DNA from: Halobacteriales archaeon QS_4_62_28 | Lineage (GTDB): Archaea; Halobacteriota; Halobacteria; Halobacteriales; Haloarculaceae | Length of the DNA: 52,786 nt | Direction: 5' to 3' | Assembly: GCA_003021685.1 (NCBI GenBank) | Contig: PXRO01000034.1 | Coordinates: 1,071 to 53,856, forward strand | Shown: one piece after another, positions 27,958-35,696 of the stretch | Layout of the letters: every line of letters starts with the position of its first letter | Numbering within the stretch: the first letter of the stretch is position 1 | Notes under the pieces: generated by a model | The model's input: only the letters and a program-made list of their open reading frames with translations | What the model was told of the DNA's origin: nothing | Database searches by the model: none | Position numbers and translations under genes: made by a program

Positions 27958-29103
27958 ATGTCTTACCGGCTACGTGCCGCCCTTCTCGCTCTCTTCCTAG
28001 TGACGCTCGCGTCGCCGGCCGCGGCCACTGTCGGCCCGAATCAGGGGACAGTAGCCCAGCAAGCAACGCCGACAGCAACAGCAATACCGCCAGTCGACCA
28101 GACAACGATCCGGATCCAGCTGCAATCCAACGGGGACGCGCGCTGGATCATAACGACACGGTTCAACGTGTCGAACCAGCCAGAGCAGGACAGTTTTAAC
28201 GACACTGCCAAAGCGTTCGTCGCCGGTGAGACGGAAACGCTCGGTCTGGAGGCGTTCCGACAGGCGAGCGAGGCCGCAAGCCGTTCGACAGGCCGGCAGA
28301 TGCGCATCGAGAACGTCGAACGGAACAGTAGCCACAACCGGAGTTCGGTGTCGGTTTCGTTCACCTGGACGAACTTCGCTCGCATCGAGGGTGAGACGCT
28401 GCACATCGATGACGTGTACGAGACCGACGGTGGATCCTGGTTCAATGGACTCGAAGAAAACCAGGTGCTGATCGTCGAGTTGCCACCGGACGCGGGTGTT
28501 CGGAGCGCACCAAAGCAAGTCCAGAACGGACTAATCGTCTGGGAGGGGCCGGCAGAGTTTACCGGCGATGACCTCCATCTCGCCTACAGCCAGCAAGAAC
28601 CGATAACGACGCAAAGGACGGAATCGTCGAACCGATCCGACACGAGCCCCGGTCGATCACCGGGCGGAGAAGAGAACCGCAATGCGGTTCTCTGGGGGAG
28701 CTTTTTCGCCATCGGCCTCAGTGTTGCAGTCGTCAGCGTCTACATGCTCTCCCGTCGGGGTGGTGACGGGTCTGGCGGCGAAGGCACACAGGACGGACCA
28801 GACGCCGGGAGTCCGCCAGCGACTGCCAGTCAGGAGCCAGATCAGGCAGGAACGACGGACGATACCAGCGACGAGATCAACGAGAAGTTACTTAGCGACG
28901 AGGAACGTGTCGAACGCTTGCTCGAACAGAACGACGGCCGGATGAAGCAGGCCAACATCGTCAAGGAGACCGGCTGGTCGAACGCCAAGGTATCACAGTT
29001 GCTCTCCGCGATGGCGGAAGACGACCGGATCGACAAACTCAGGATCGGTCGCGAGAACCTGATTTCGTTCCCCGACGAAGACGTGACAGACATCGAAGAC
29101 TGA
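27958..29103 (+). CDS. Membrane-anchored winged-helix regulator with extracellular sensor domain
   Basis: A 381-residue type I membrane protein. It has a signal peptide (residues 1-22, ending SPAAA) and an extracellular beta-rich domain of about 200 residues containing TIRIQLQSNGDARW and VSVSFTWTNFARIEGETL. One transmembrane helix at about 240-262 (SFFAIGLSVAVVSVYML) follows. The cytoplasmic tail has an acidic linker and a MarR/HTH-type wing domain at about 310-375 (RVERLLEQNDGRMKQANIVK then TGWSNAKVSQLLS). This is a one-protein transmembrane signalling layout: an outside stimulus linked to a DNA-binding domain. ATG 27958 is chosen because it starts the signal peptide; earlier in-frame starts would bury it. 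It probably regulates the divergent secreted/pilin genes (inference). Confidence 0.88.
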   Translation: MSYRLRAALLALFLVTLASPAAATVGPNQGTVAQQATPTATAIPPVDQTTIRIQLQSNGDARWIITTRFNVSNQPEQDSFNDTAKAFVAGETETLGLEAFRQASEAASRSTGRQMRIENVERNSSHNRSSVSVSFTWTNFARIEGETLHIDDVYETDGGSWFNGLEENQVLIVELPPDAGVRSAPKQVQNGLIVWEGPAEFTGDDLHLAYSQQEPITTQRTESSNRSDTSPGRSPGGEENRNAVLWGSFFAIGLSVAVVSVYMLSRRGGDGSGGEGTQDGPDAGSPPATASQEPDQAGTTDDTSDEINEKLLSDEERVERLLEQNDGRMKQANIVKETGWSNAKVSQLLSAMAEDDRIDKLRIGRENLISFPDEDVTDIED

Positions 29104-29168
29104 AAAACACGCCACACGTGGTTGCAGGTTCGGAAACGTTTATTCACTGGCCGAACCGACTTCGTGGT

Positions 29169-29954
29169 ATGAAAATACTTGTCACTGTCAAGGAGGTGAC
29201 GGCTGTCGACGACGAGTTCGAGATCGACGGCCTCACCATCGACGACCGGTATGTCACCGCCGACCTCAACGAGTGGGACGAGTACGCACTCGAAGAGGCA
29301 GTCCAGTTGTCGGAAGCGAACGACGACGCGGAGGTCGTGACGGTCACTATCGGTCCGAGTGACACGGCGGAGACGATCCGGCAGGCCCTGGCAAAGGGAG
29401 CTGACCGGGCCGTCCGGATCTGGGACGACGCACTCGCCGAGGTAGGCCTGCTCGATCCGGCGACGAAGGCGACGCTGCTTGCAGCAGTTGCCCGTGAGGA
29501 GGATCCCGATCTCGTCCTGACGGGCGTCCAGTCGGCCGACGACAGTTTCGGGGCGACCGGTGTGGCACTTGCTGACAAGCTCGGCATGGAGTGGGCGGCC
29601 GTCGTGAACGCGCTCGACCTCGACACCGACGACGGCACCGCGCACGTCCATCGCGAACTCGAAGGTGGCGTCGAGGAGTTGACGGATGTCGAACTCCCGG
29701 CCGTGCTAACGGTCCAGACCGGGATCAACGATCCCCGATACGCCAGTCTGCGGGGGATTCGCCAGGCTCAGAGCAAAGAACTGGCCGCAAAATCACTCGA
29801 CGATCTCGGCCTTGATGTGGCGGCCATCGAGAGTCCGCTCGAACAGACATCGCTGTACGAACCCGAGACAGAAAGTGAGACGACGGTGTACGAGGGAAGC
29901 GCCGAGGAGACCGCAGGTGAACTCGCCACCGTGTTGCGAGAGGTGGACCAATGA
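29169..29954 (+). CDS. etfB: Electron transfer flavoprotein beta subunit
   Basis: A 261-residue ETF beta subunit that carries electrons from acyl-CoA or other dehydrogenases together with EtfA. MKILVTVKEVTAVDDEFEIDG starts the fold, and the AMP-binding loop VTVTIGPSDTAETIRQALAKGADRAV lies in the middle (the family signature region is about residues 60-85). The C-terminal VLTVQTGINDPRYASLRGI is conserved. ATG 29169 is preceded by a GTTTATT TATA box about 30 nt upstream; the upstream ATG in frame would lie before it. The gene overlaps etfA by four nt. Confidence 0.94.
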   Translation: MKILVTVKEVTAVDDEFEIDGLTIDDRYVTADLNEWDEYALEEAVQLSEANDDAEVVTVTIGPSDTAETIRQALAKGADRAVRIWDDALAEVGLLDPATKATLLAAVAREEDPDLVLTGVQSADDSFGATGVALADKLGMEWAAVVNALDLDTDDGTAHVHRELEGGVEELTDVELPAVLTVQTGINDPRYASLRGIRQAQSKELAAKSLDDLGLDVAAIESPLEQTSLYEPETESETTVYEGSAEETAGELATVLREVDQ

Positions 29955-30904
29955 CGGTGCTTGCCGTTGCCGAACACCGCCGGGGCGAACTCAGGGACGT
30001 GAGTTACGAACTCGTGGCTGCCGGGCGGGACCTCGCGACGGCGACCGGCGGTGACCTCCACGTCGCCGTCGTCAGCGGCCCAGTCTCGGAGTACGCCGAG
30101 AAGCTAAACCGTGACGGTGTCGACGCGGTCCACACCGTCGATCACGGCGAGGGGTTCAACCACGACGTGTCCGTTCAGGCCGTCGAACAACTGGTCGACG
30201 CTGTCGATCCAGCGGTGTTGCTCGTGCCACACACAGTCAATGGGCTGGATTACGCACCGGCGGTCGCGAACAGACTCGACCGCCCACTCGTCACTGACGC
30301 TGTCGATCTGGCCTACGACGACGAACTCACCGTCACGCGGGAACTGTACGGATCGAAAGTCGAGACGACCGTCGACGTTCACGCCGAGCGCGGGGCGGTG
30401 ACGGTCAGACCCGCCGAGTGGCCGACCGCCGAGGGGACCGGCGATGCCACTATCGAACCGTTCGACGCGACCATCGACGAATCGCAGGTCCGTTCGACCG
30501 TCACCGGGTTCCAGGAGGTCGGCGACGGTGATGTCGACATCACCGAGGCAGACGTGCTGGTGTCGGTCGGCCGCGGTATCGAAGAAGAAGAGAACCTCGA
30601 CCTGATTCGAGACCTCGCGGATGCGCTCGACGCGACGCTCTCGGCGTCGCGCCCGGTCATCGACAACGGCTGGCTCCCAAAGGACCGACAGGTCGGCCAG
30701 TCCGGCAAGGTCGTCACGCCGGACGTGTACATCGCCATCGGTATCTCAGGGGCCGTCCAGCACGTCGCCGGTATGAAAGGCACAGACACCATTGTCGCCA
30801 TCAACAACGATCCCAACGCACCCATCTTCGACATTGCCGACTACGGCATCGTCGACGACCTCTTCGATGTCGTGCCCGCGCTGACCGAAGAGTTCAAGGG
30901 ATAG
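29951..30904 (+). CDS. etfA: Electron transfer flavoprotein alpha subunit
   Basis: A 317-residue ETF alpha subunit. The C-terminal FAD-binding domain carries ASRPVIDNGWLPKDRQVGQSG (about 235-255), then VYIAIGISGAVQHVAGMKG and IVAINNDPNAPIFDIADYGIV, the standard FAD domain. The N-terminal domain pairs with EtfB. Start and end overlap indicate cotranscription with etfB. No FixC/FixX-type ETF:quinone oxidoreductase gene lies next to it in this window. Confidence 0.95.
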   Translation: MTVLAVAEHRRGELRDVSYELVAAGRDLATATGGDLHVAVVSGPVSEYAEKLNRDGVDAVHTVDHGEGFNHDVSVQAVEQLVDAVDPAVLLVPHTVNGLDYAPAVANRLDRPLVTDAVDLAYDDELTVTRELYGSKVETTVDVHAERGAVTVRPAEWPTAEGTGDATIEPFDATIDESQVRSTVTGFQEVGDGDVDITEADVLVSVGRGIEEEENLDLIRDLADALDATLSASRPVIDNGWLPKDRQVGQSGKVVTPDVYIAIGISGAVQHVAGMKGTDTIVAINNDPNAPIFDIADYGIVDDLFDVVPALTEEFKG

Positions 30905-30967
30905 ATCGGATCTAGAGGATCATAGAACAGTTGGCATACCCGATCTGCGAATCGGTCAGTACAGCGA

Positions 30968-31275
30968 CCTTTTTTATCGTCGGGTGTCCTCGCTCGCTAC
31001 GCTCGCTCTGAGCACCACTCCTCAAAAAACGTCGATGAAAAAGGCCGAGCGGTCAATCCGCATATGTACTGATCGTCTGTTGTACCCTGAATCTTCGAAA
31101 TTAATACTTCGTGAAATGTTGTAAGACACCCGCTGATGCACAGCAAGCATCCGCGCCGCAGGCGCGGTTCACCGGCCCGAGCGAAGCGAGGGCCGGCCTT
31201 TTCACCCGTATTTTTACGCGAGTGGTGCCCGCAGGGCCGCACAGCGGCCCGAGGACACCCGACGCGTAAAAAAGT
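30968..31275. repeat. Intergenic region bounded by a 15-bp inverted repeat, several hairpins
   Basis: CGTCGGGTGTCCTCG at 30978-30992 is the exact reverse complement of CGAGGACACCCGACG at 31250-31264. Outside these, CTTTTTTA at 30969-30976 faces TAAAAAAG at 31267-31274. Inside are CCGCGCC-GCA-GGCGCGG (about 31146-31164) and CCGGCCC / GGGCCGG (about 31172-31199) with a GAGCGAAGCGA loop. TTTTTACGCG at 31211-31220 faces CGCGTAAAAA at 31263-31272. The region lies between etfA and the prenyl synthase gene. It could be a small miniature element or a strong terminator complex; no gene is seen in it. Confidence 0.55.
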
Positions 31276-31317
31276 GGTTCGTTAGCCTCAAACGGCCACA
31301 CTTCTAATCGGCGTGTA

Positions 31318-32160
31318 ATGGAGTACTTACAGCGGCGTCGGGACCGCGTCGAGGAGCGTCTGGAGGAAGTTCTCGGCGAAGTCGAACCCGACGAGTTGGC
31401 CGGGGAAGTGCGCCACGTCGCACTTGCGGGGGGCAAGCGCGTTCGGCCGACAGTGACGGTGTTGATCTGTGAGGCGCTGGGCGGTGAACCCGAAGATGCT
31501 GTCGACTTCGCAGTCGGAATCGAACTCGTCCACAACGCCTCACTCGTGATCGACGACATCATCGACGAGTCCGACGTGCGCCGGGGGACGCCGTCGGCCT
31601 GGGCGGCGTTCGGGCACGGACCGGCGATCATCGCTTCTGATGGGTTGCTCGGCGAGGCGTTCGCGCTGTTTTCGAGCAACGAACGGGCGATGCAGGCCGT
31701 CACGGAGTCGATGGTCGAACTCGGCGAAGGCGAGGCGACGGAGCTACTCGCCCGGCCGACAAACGAAACCGAGTACATGGAGCTGGCCCGCCGGAAGACC
31801 GGAGCACTCTTTCGCGCAGCGGCAGAACTGGGTGCGATTGCGGCTGATGCCGACGCCTACACCGTCAAGGCGTTCGGGCAGTACGCCGAGCGCGTCGGCG
31901 TCGCGTTCCAGATGCGCGACGACGTGCTGGACGCGACGGCCGACCCGGAGAAACTCGGCAAGCCGGCGGGTCAGGACGCCGCGATGGAGCGTCCGTCGCT
32001 CGTCGAGGTGACCGAGTTGACGCCAGAAGAGGCGAACGCGCGTGCGCGTGCCGAGTCCGACGCCGCACTGGAGGCGCTGTCGACCGTCGAGACGACCGAT
32101 TCACAGGCTCTCGAGTATCTCAGGGACCTGGCCGAGTTCGTCGTCGTCCGCGAGCGCTAG
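31318..32160 (+). CDS. Short-chain polyprenyl (geranylgeranyl/farnesyl-type) diphosphate synthase
   Basis: A 280-residue trans-prenyltransferase that condenses isopentenyl diphosphate with an allylic diphosphate. GGKRVRP is at residues 38-44 and the first aspartate-rich motif, DDIID, at 79-83 (LVIDDIIDESDVRRG). The second Asp-rich motif is RDDVLD at 201-206. At 280 residues it is shorter than the usual ~330-350 residue haloarchaeal GGPP synthase, losing mainly C-terminal parts and the spacer helices, so product length cannot be told. In archaea such products feed membrane lipid, carotenoid or quinone synthesis. The 3' end overlaps the YccF gene by four nt, tail to tail. Confidence 0.9.
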   Translation: MEYLQRRRDRVEERLEEVLGEVEPDELAGEVRHVALAGGKRVRPTVTVLICEALGGEPEDAVDFAVGIELVHNASLVIDDIIDESDVRRGTPSAWAAFGHGPAIIASDGLLGEAFALFSSNERAMQAVTESMVELGEGEATELLARPTNETEYMELARRKTGALFRAAAELGAIAADADAYTVKAFGQYAERVGVAFQMRDDVLDATADPEKLGKPAGQDAAMERPSLVEVTELTPEEANARARAESDAALEALSTVETTDSQALEYLRDLAEFVVVRER

Positions 32161-32531
32161 CCATGGAAACGGTACAGCGACGTGACGTAAGGTAGCCGGT
32201 TGAACATCCAGATTGCCACCGGGATGCCGATGATCGTGAGCGAGAGCGCGGCGGCGACGTTTACCCACAGCCACGACAGCCACCAGCCGATCAGGACGAA
32301 ATACGTCGCGCGGACCGCCAGCGAGGGCTGGCTGGCGCTGCCTGTATCGCCCAGTGATCGGGGTTCGGCAAGTGTCAGCGCCGTCGGAACGAGGTTAATG
32401 AGTTTGATTCCGACAGGCAACAGGACGACCGTCGCATTGAGCAACCACGCGACGTTGACCAGGGTGGGCGTGAGCCACCAGCCGATCAGGACGAACCAGA
32501 GCGTGCGAACGAGGAGGGATCGCTGTGACAT
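32157..32531 (-). CDS. YccF-type membrane protein
   Basis: A 124-residue membrane protein with two repeats of a pattern RTLWFVLIGWWL / RATYFVLIGWWL, each followed by a hydrophobic helix (about residues 10-50 and 75-118). The repeat pair is the YccF/DUF307 inner-membrane component domain. The GIPVAIWMFNRLPYVTSLYR C-terminal tail is also typical. It converges on the prenyl synthase gene with its stop overlapping by four nt. The function is unknown. Confidence 0.85.
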   Translation of the reverse strand: MSQRSLLVRTLWFVLIGWWLTPTLVNVAWLLNATVVLLPVGIKLINLVPTALTLAEPRSLGDTGSASQPSLAVRATYFVLIGWWLSWLWVNVAAALSLTIIGIPVAIWMFNRLPYVTSLYRFHG

Positions 32532-32630
32532 ACTGGACGTAGTCCGGGAGCAGGGATATGTTTGCTGTCACGACGCTCGGATCGTGGCCAGTCACAGTCC
32601 TTATGCTGTGGCTGGGAGTACCCGAGAGCA

Positions 32631-33203
32631 ATGAGAGTACTCGCAACAGTCGGTCTGCCCGGCAGTGGCAAGGGCGAGGCCGCAACCGTCGCCAGCGAGC
32701 TGGACGTGCCGGTCGTGACGATGGGAGACGTGATCCGGGCGGAGTGTCGGGACCGTGGCCTCGATCCAGCAATGGACCACGGCACGGTCGCCAAAGCACT
32801 CCGGAAGGAGAACGGACCGGCAGCTGTCGCCGAGCGCTCGCTTCCAGTGATCGAGGCGGAACTCGATGACAGCGACGTGGTGCTGGTCGACGGCGTTCGC
32901 TCCGATATCGAGGTCGATGCCTTCGAGGACGCCTTCGGTGCGGATTTCGCGCTCATCAGCATCGAGGCCCCCTTCGACGTGCGCGAGGACCGTCTGGCCG
33001 AGCGAGGGCGAGACAAGAGTGCCGACGAAGGCGGCGAATCACTCGAAGAGCGCGACGAGCGCGAACTCGGGTTCGGGATGGACGAGGCGATGGCGCGCGC
33101 CGACGTGACAATCGAGAATACAGACACACTCGGGACCTTTCGGTCGAGAGTCCGGACGCTGCTGACCGAGGGCGTCGAGGGGTACAGGACCCAGTACGAG
33201 TAA
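32631..33203 (+). CDS. UPF0200-family P-loop nucleotide kinase-like protein
   Basis: A 190-residue P-loop protein of the archaeal UPF0200 (dephospho-CoA kinase-like) family. The P-loop GLPGSGKGE is at residues 8-16, followed by VTMGDVIRAECR (about 29-40) and a Walker-B-like VVLVDGVRSDIEVD segment (about 82-95). ATG 32631 is supported by a CTTATG TATA element about 30 nt upstream. It is immediately followed by the UPF0201 gene, the standard archaeal pairing, although a 94-nt palindrome-rich gap lies between them here. The real substrate is not established. Confidence 0.9.
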   Translation: MRVLATVGLPGSGKGEAATVASELDVPVVTMGDVIRAECRDRGLDPAMDHGTVAKALRKENGPAAVAERSLPVIEAELDDSDVVLVDGVRSDIEVDAFEDAFGADFALISIEAPFDVREDRLAERGRDKSADEGGESLEERDERELGFGMDEAMARADVTIENTDTLGTFRSRVRTLLTEGVEGYRTQYE

Positions 33204-33280
33204 TACTGTCGGACGGAAGTCCGATACATTTCGCCACCCCGGGGTGGCGAGAATCTTCAGATAGTTACGTCCGACAGTAT
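33203..33280. repeat. Nested palindromes / possible miniature inverted-repeat element
   Basis: ATACTGTCGGAC at 33203-33214 is exactly complementary to GTCCGACAGTAT at 33269-33280. Within it, TCGGAC-GGAA-GTCCGA (33209-33224) forms a perfect tetraloop hairpin. TCGCCACCCCGGGGTGGCGA (33231-33250) is a perfect 20-bp palindrome. ACGAG motifs flank both ends (TACGAGTA before, AACGAGGG after), which could be an imperfect target duplication. This may be a short mobile element; the first 3 nt overlap the end of the UPF0200 gene, and the spacer between the genes is otherwise uninformative. Confidence 0.6.
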
Positions 33281-33297
33281 AACGAGGGACACGAGCA

Positions 33298-33714
33298 ATG
33301 AGCACAATTTACAGCGTCGACGCACGGATCACCGCATCAGTCAACGACACCGAAGTAACCGACCGCGTGGTCGACGCCATCGAGAACGTCTTCCCGGGAG
33401 CCGACCCGACCTTCCAGCACGGCGAACTCGTCGCCGAAATCCACGACCTGCGTCACTTCTCGGAGTTGCTCCACCGCGAGGAGATTCTCGATACCGCTCG
33501 CGGCGTCTTTTTCGACAACCGGGAGGGAGACACCTTCGCCTTCGACCTGAAAAAGCAGGCCGCTTTCGAGGGGCGGGTCAACTTCGCCGTCGGCGGCCCC
33601 TCCGAGCTGGGTGATATTCACGTGCGAGTCAGGGTCACCGAGCCATCGGTCGAGGAGTACGTCGACCACATCGCACCCCCGACTGAGAACGGGACGCCGG
33701 TCGATATCGAGTAG
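33298..33714 (+). CDS. UPF0201-family RNA-binding domain protein
   Basis: A 138-residue archaeal protein of the UPF0201/COG1325 family. STIYSVDARITASVNDTEV starts the domain, and VFFDNREGDTFAFDLKKQAAFEGRVNFAV follows in the middle. The fold is an RNA-binding-like alpha/beta domain, and the gene regularly follows a UPF0200 gene, as here. The function is unknown. Confidence 0.88.
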   Translation: MSTIYSVDARITASVNDTEVTDRVVDAIENVFPGADPTFQHGELVAEIHDLRHFSELLHREEILDTARGVFFDNREGDTFAFDLKKQAAFEGRVNFAVGGPSELGDIHVRVRVTEPSVEEYVDHIAPPTENGTPVDIE

Positions 33715-33758
33715 CGCACCATCGGTAACGGTTTTGCGCGCGCTGGCCAGGGACGACC

Positions 33759-34382
33759 ATGCACACAGTCATCTGCTTCGACCTCGACGGGACGCTCGTC
33801 CAGTACGACCGGTCGTTCGACGCGATTCTCGGTACGACCTTCGAACGCGAACTCGGGGCCACGAGTGACGAGATGGTCGCGGCCTACGACGAGGGCTTTT
33901 TTACGGCGTTCGAATCGCTCGACGCCGACCCGTATCACGCCGGAATGGTCGCTGCACTCGAAGCGGGGGGTGTCGAAGACGCCAATGTCGACCGACTCGT
34001 TGCGACGCTCCGTGACGAGGAGTTCGCTGCGACGACCGTCCCGCAAGCGACCCGGGACGCCCTGGCGGAACTGGCAGATGACGAGGAGACGACCCTGGTC
34101 TGCCTGACCGACGGCGTCGGCGACTGGCAACGCGCGAAACTCGACCACCACGACATCGCCGACGCGCTCGACGAAACGGTCGTCTCTTATGAGGTGGCCG
34201 GGCACAAGGCCGGTGGGAAACCATACGACGCCGTCCGCGAGCGGATCGATGCTGACGAGTACGTGATGGTCGGCGACGATTACGACGCAGACGTGAAAGC
34301 GGCGCGAGCAGCGGGCTTCGTCCCGGTCCACTACAAGGACGCCGACACCGACCTGTTCGAGATTCTCGGCGCGATGTCATAG
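33759..34382 (+). CDS. HAD-family hydrolase (phosphatase-like)
   Basis: A 207-residue HAD hydrolase. Motif I, DLDGTLV, has the nucleophile and general acid at D8 and D10. Motif II is around CLTDGVGDW, motif III the lysine in KAGGKPYD, and motif IV VMVGDDYDADVKAA (about 169-182). The cap is a helical insertion at about residues 20-90. It fits phosphoglycolate-phosphatase-like or haloacid-type enzymes; the substrate is unknown. The 3' end overlaps by six nt the stop of the converging molybdopterin gene. Confidence 0.9.
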   Translation: MHTVICFDLDGTLVQYDRSFDAILGTTFERELGATSDEMVAAYDEGFFTAFESLDADPYHAGMVAALEAGGVEDANVDRLVATLRDEEFAATTVPQATRDALAELADDEETTLVCLTDGVGDWQRAKLDHHDIADALDETVVSYEVAGHKAGGKPYDAVRERIDADEYVMVGDDYDADVKAARAAGFVPVHYKDADTDLFEILGAMS

Positions 34383-35456
34383 CCCGCTGACGAAAATTGC
34401 CACGGACTCGCCGACCTCGCGCCGTTTCGTCACGCGGACTTCGACGACCCATTTGACCCACTGGAAGCCGCGCCGACCGGGCGCGACAAGTCGCATCGGC
34501 GCGCCGTGGCCGTGCGAGAGGGCCTCGCCGTCGACGCGGGTCGCCAGCAGCGCGCTCTTAGCTTCCTCGATGGGGAGCGACCAGCGGTAGCCGGTGACGG
34601 AGCGACACTGGACCCACTGGGCGGAATCGGCTGGTTCGACAGCGTCGAGGAGGTCGGCGACAGCGAGGCCCTGCCAGTCGTGTTCGGAGTACCAGCCACT
34701 CGTGCAATCTAGCAGTGCGCGTTGTTGACCGGTCGTGTCCAGGTCCTGGAAGTCAAGCGTCGTCGGATCGGCGACGCGACCGGTGACGGCGAGGTCCCAG
34801 TCGTCGATGTCGATGGGATCGGGGTCGTCAGCCATCCAGCTCGTTACGGGAAAGGCGTTGCCGTCGTTGCTTCCCTCGGCACGCGACCCCGTGAACCGTC
34901 GGTCGGCCCCGGCGGTGTCGAGCAACTGATTGGCCACACGCTGGCCCCGCCACGCGAGGCCGGCGAGGCCGACGACGCCGGCGTACTGAAGGGCCGTCCG
35001 TCGCCCGCGGTTGGGCACGTCCCGCGGATCGTGAAACCGATAGCGCAGGTGGGCGAGGAGGACGACCGGAACGAGCAGACCGAGGCCGATGTGGAGATTC
35101 AGGAGTCCCCACGGGCCAAGCGAGAGCGATCCACCGAGCACCCACCACAGGCCGGTCGCGAGCGCGGCGGCGGTCAGGAGCGCGAGTGACAGCGAGAGGA
35201 CACGGGGAAGCGTCAGGCGGTCGGGCGTGACGCGAGGGGCGACCCGCCGAAGTTTGAACGCCAGCAGAGCGACGAGTGCGATGCCGGCGATGGCGTGCAC
35301 GTCGAACACCCACGCCCCGGCCGGCCGACCGACGATCAGGCTGTAGAGGCCGGTCCCGAGAATGACGAGAACGCTAACCGCCAGGCTCCAGTCCAGCACT
35401 CGCGGCCCCGGTTCGAGTATCTCGATGATGGACGCGGGCCAGTCGGGACGGCGCAT
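34377..35456 (-). CDS. Membrane cytochrome b fused to a molybdopterin-dependent oxidoreductase domain
   Basis: A 359-residue protein. The N-terminal half has four membrane helices (about residues 22-42, 51-69, 86-107 and 120-140). Candidate haem-b histidines are H54, H122 and H136, as in cytochrome b561/YedZ-type domains. A fifth hydrophobic segment (about 155-170) is preceded by GRRTALQ, with R152-R153 forming a twin-arginine-like signal. The C-terminal half (200-359) is the sulfite-oxidase/YedY-type molybdopterin domain with catalytic C251 in LLDCTSGWYSE. The layout is a single-chain equivalent of the MsrP-MsrQ (YedYZ) pair. The start MRRPDWPAS (35456) is chosen over an upstream run of unlikely residues. 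Its electron partner and substrate are unknown. Confidence 0.88.
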   Translation of the reverse strand: MRRPDWPASIIEILEPGPRVLDWSLAVSVLVILGTGLYSLIVGRPAGAWVFDVHAIAGIALVALLAFKLRRVAPRVTPDRLTLPRVLSLSLALLTAAALATGLWWVLGGSLSLGPWGLLNLHIGLGLLVPVVLLAHLRYRFHDPRDVPNRGRRTALQYAGVVGLAGLAWRGQRVANQLLDTAGADRRFTGSRAEGSNDGNAFPVTSWMADDPDPIDIDDWDLAVTGRVADPTTLDFQDLDTTGQQRALLDCTSGWYSEHDWQGLAVADLLDAVEPADSAQWVQCRSVTGYRWSLPIEEAKSALLATRVDGEALSHGHGAPMRLVAPGRRGFQWVKWVVEVRVTKRREVGESVAIFVSGL

Positions 35457-35494
35457 ACGCTCCGCTTGGGACTGGATCGGCTTGTGCGTGTCGC

Positions 35495-35696
35495 GGCGAT
35501 GGACTCGATGCCATCGAGGGGGAAACGCTCCGTATCGAGGCGGGGACCGATACGGCGAGAGTCGTCGTTGTCTCACAGCACTGGCCTCGGACTGTGGCTC
35601 GTCCGATGGATCGTCACGGTCGCCGGCGGGCAGATCACGATCCGTGAGAGTGAACTCGGCGGAAGTGCTGTTGTCCGCTCGTTTCCGCGCGACTAG
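35495..35696 (+). pseudogene. Fragment of a histidine kinase ATPase domain
   Basis: Only the C-terminal end of a HATPase_c domain remains. One frame from 35495 encodes GDGLDAIEGETLRIEAG, and a second frame from 35574 encodes HSTGLGLWLVRWIV then TVAGGQITIRESELGGS, a typical kinase G-box and closing strand. The two parts are in different frames, showing a frameshift plus internal deletion. There is no upstream gene body; the piece lies between the b-type/Mo protein promoter and the transporter gene, and its 3' end overlaps the next stop by four nt. Confidence 0.7.
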
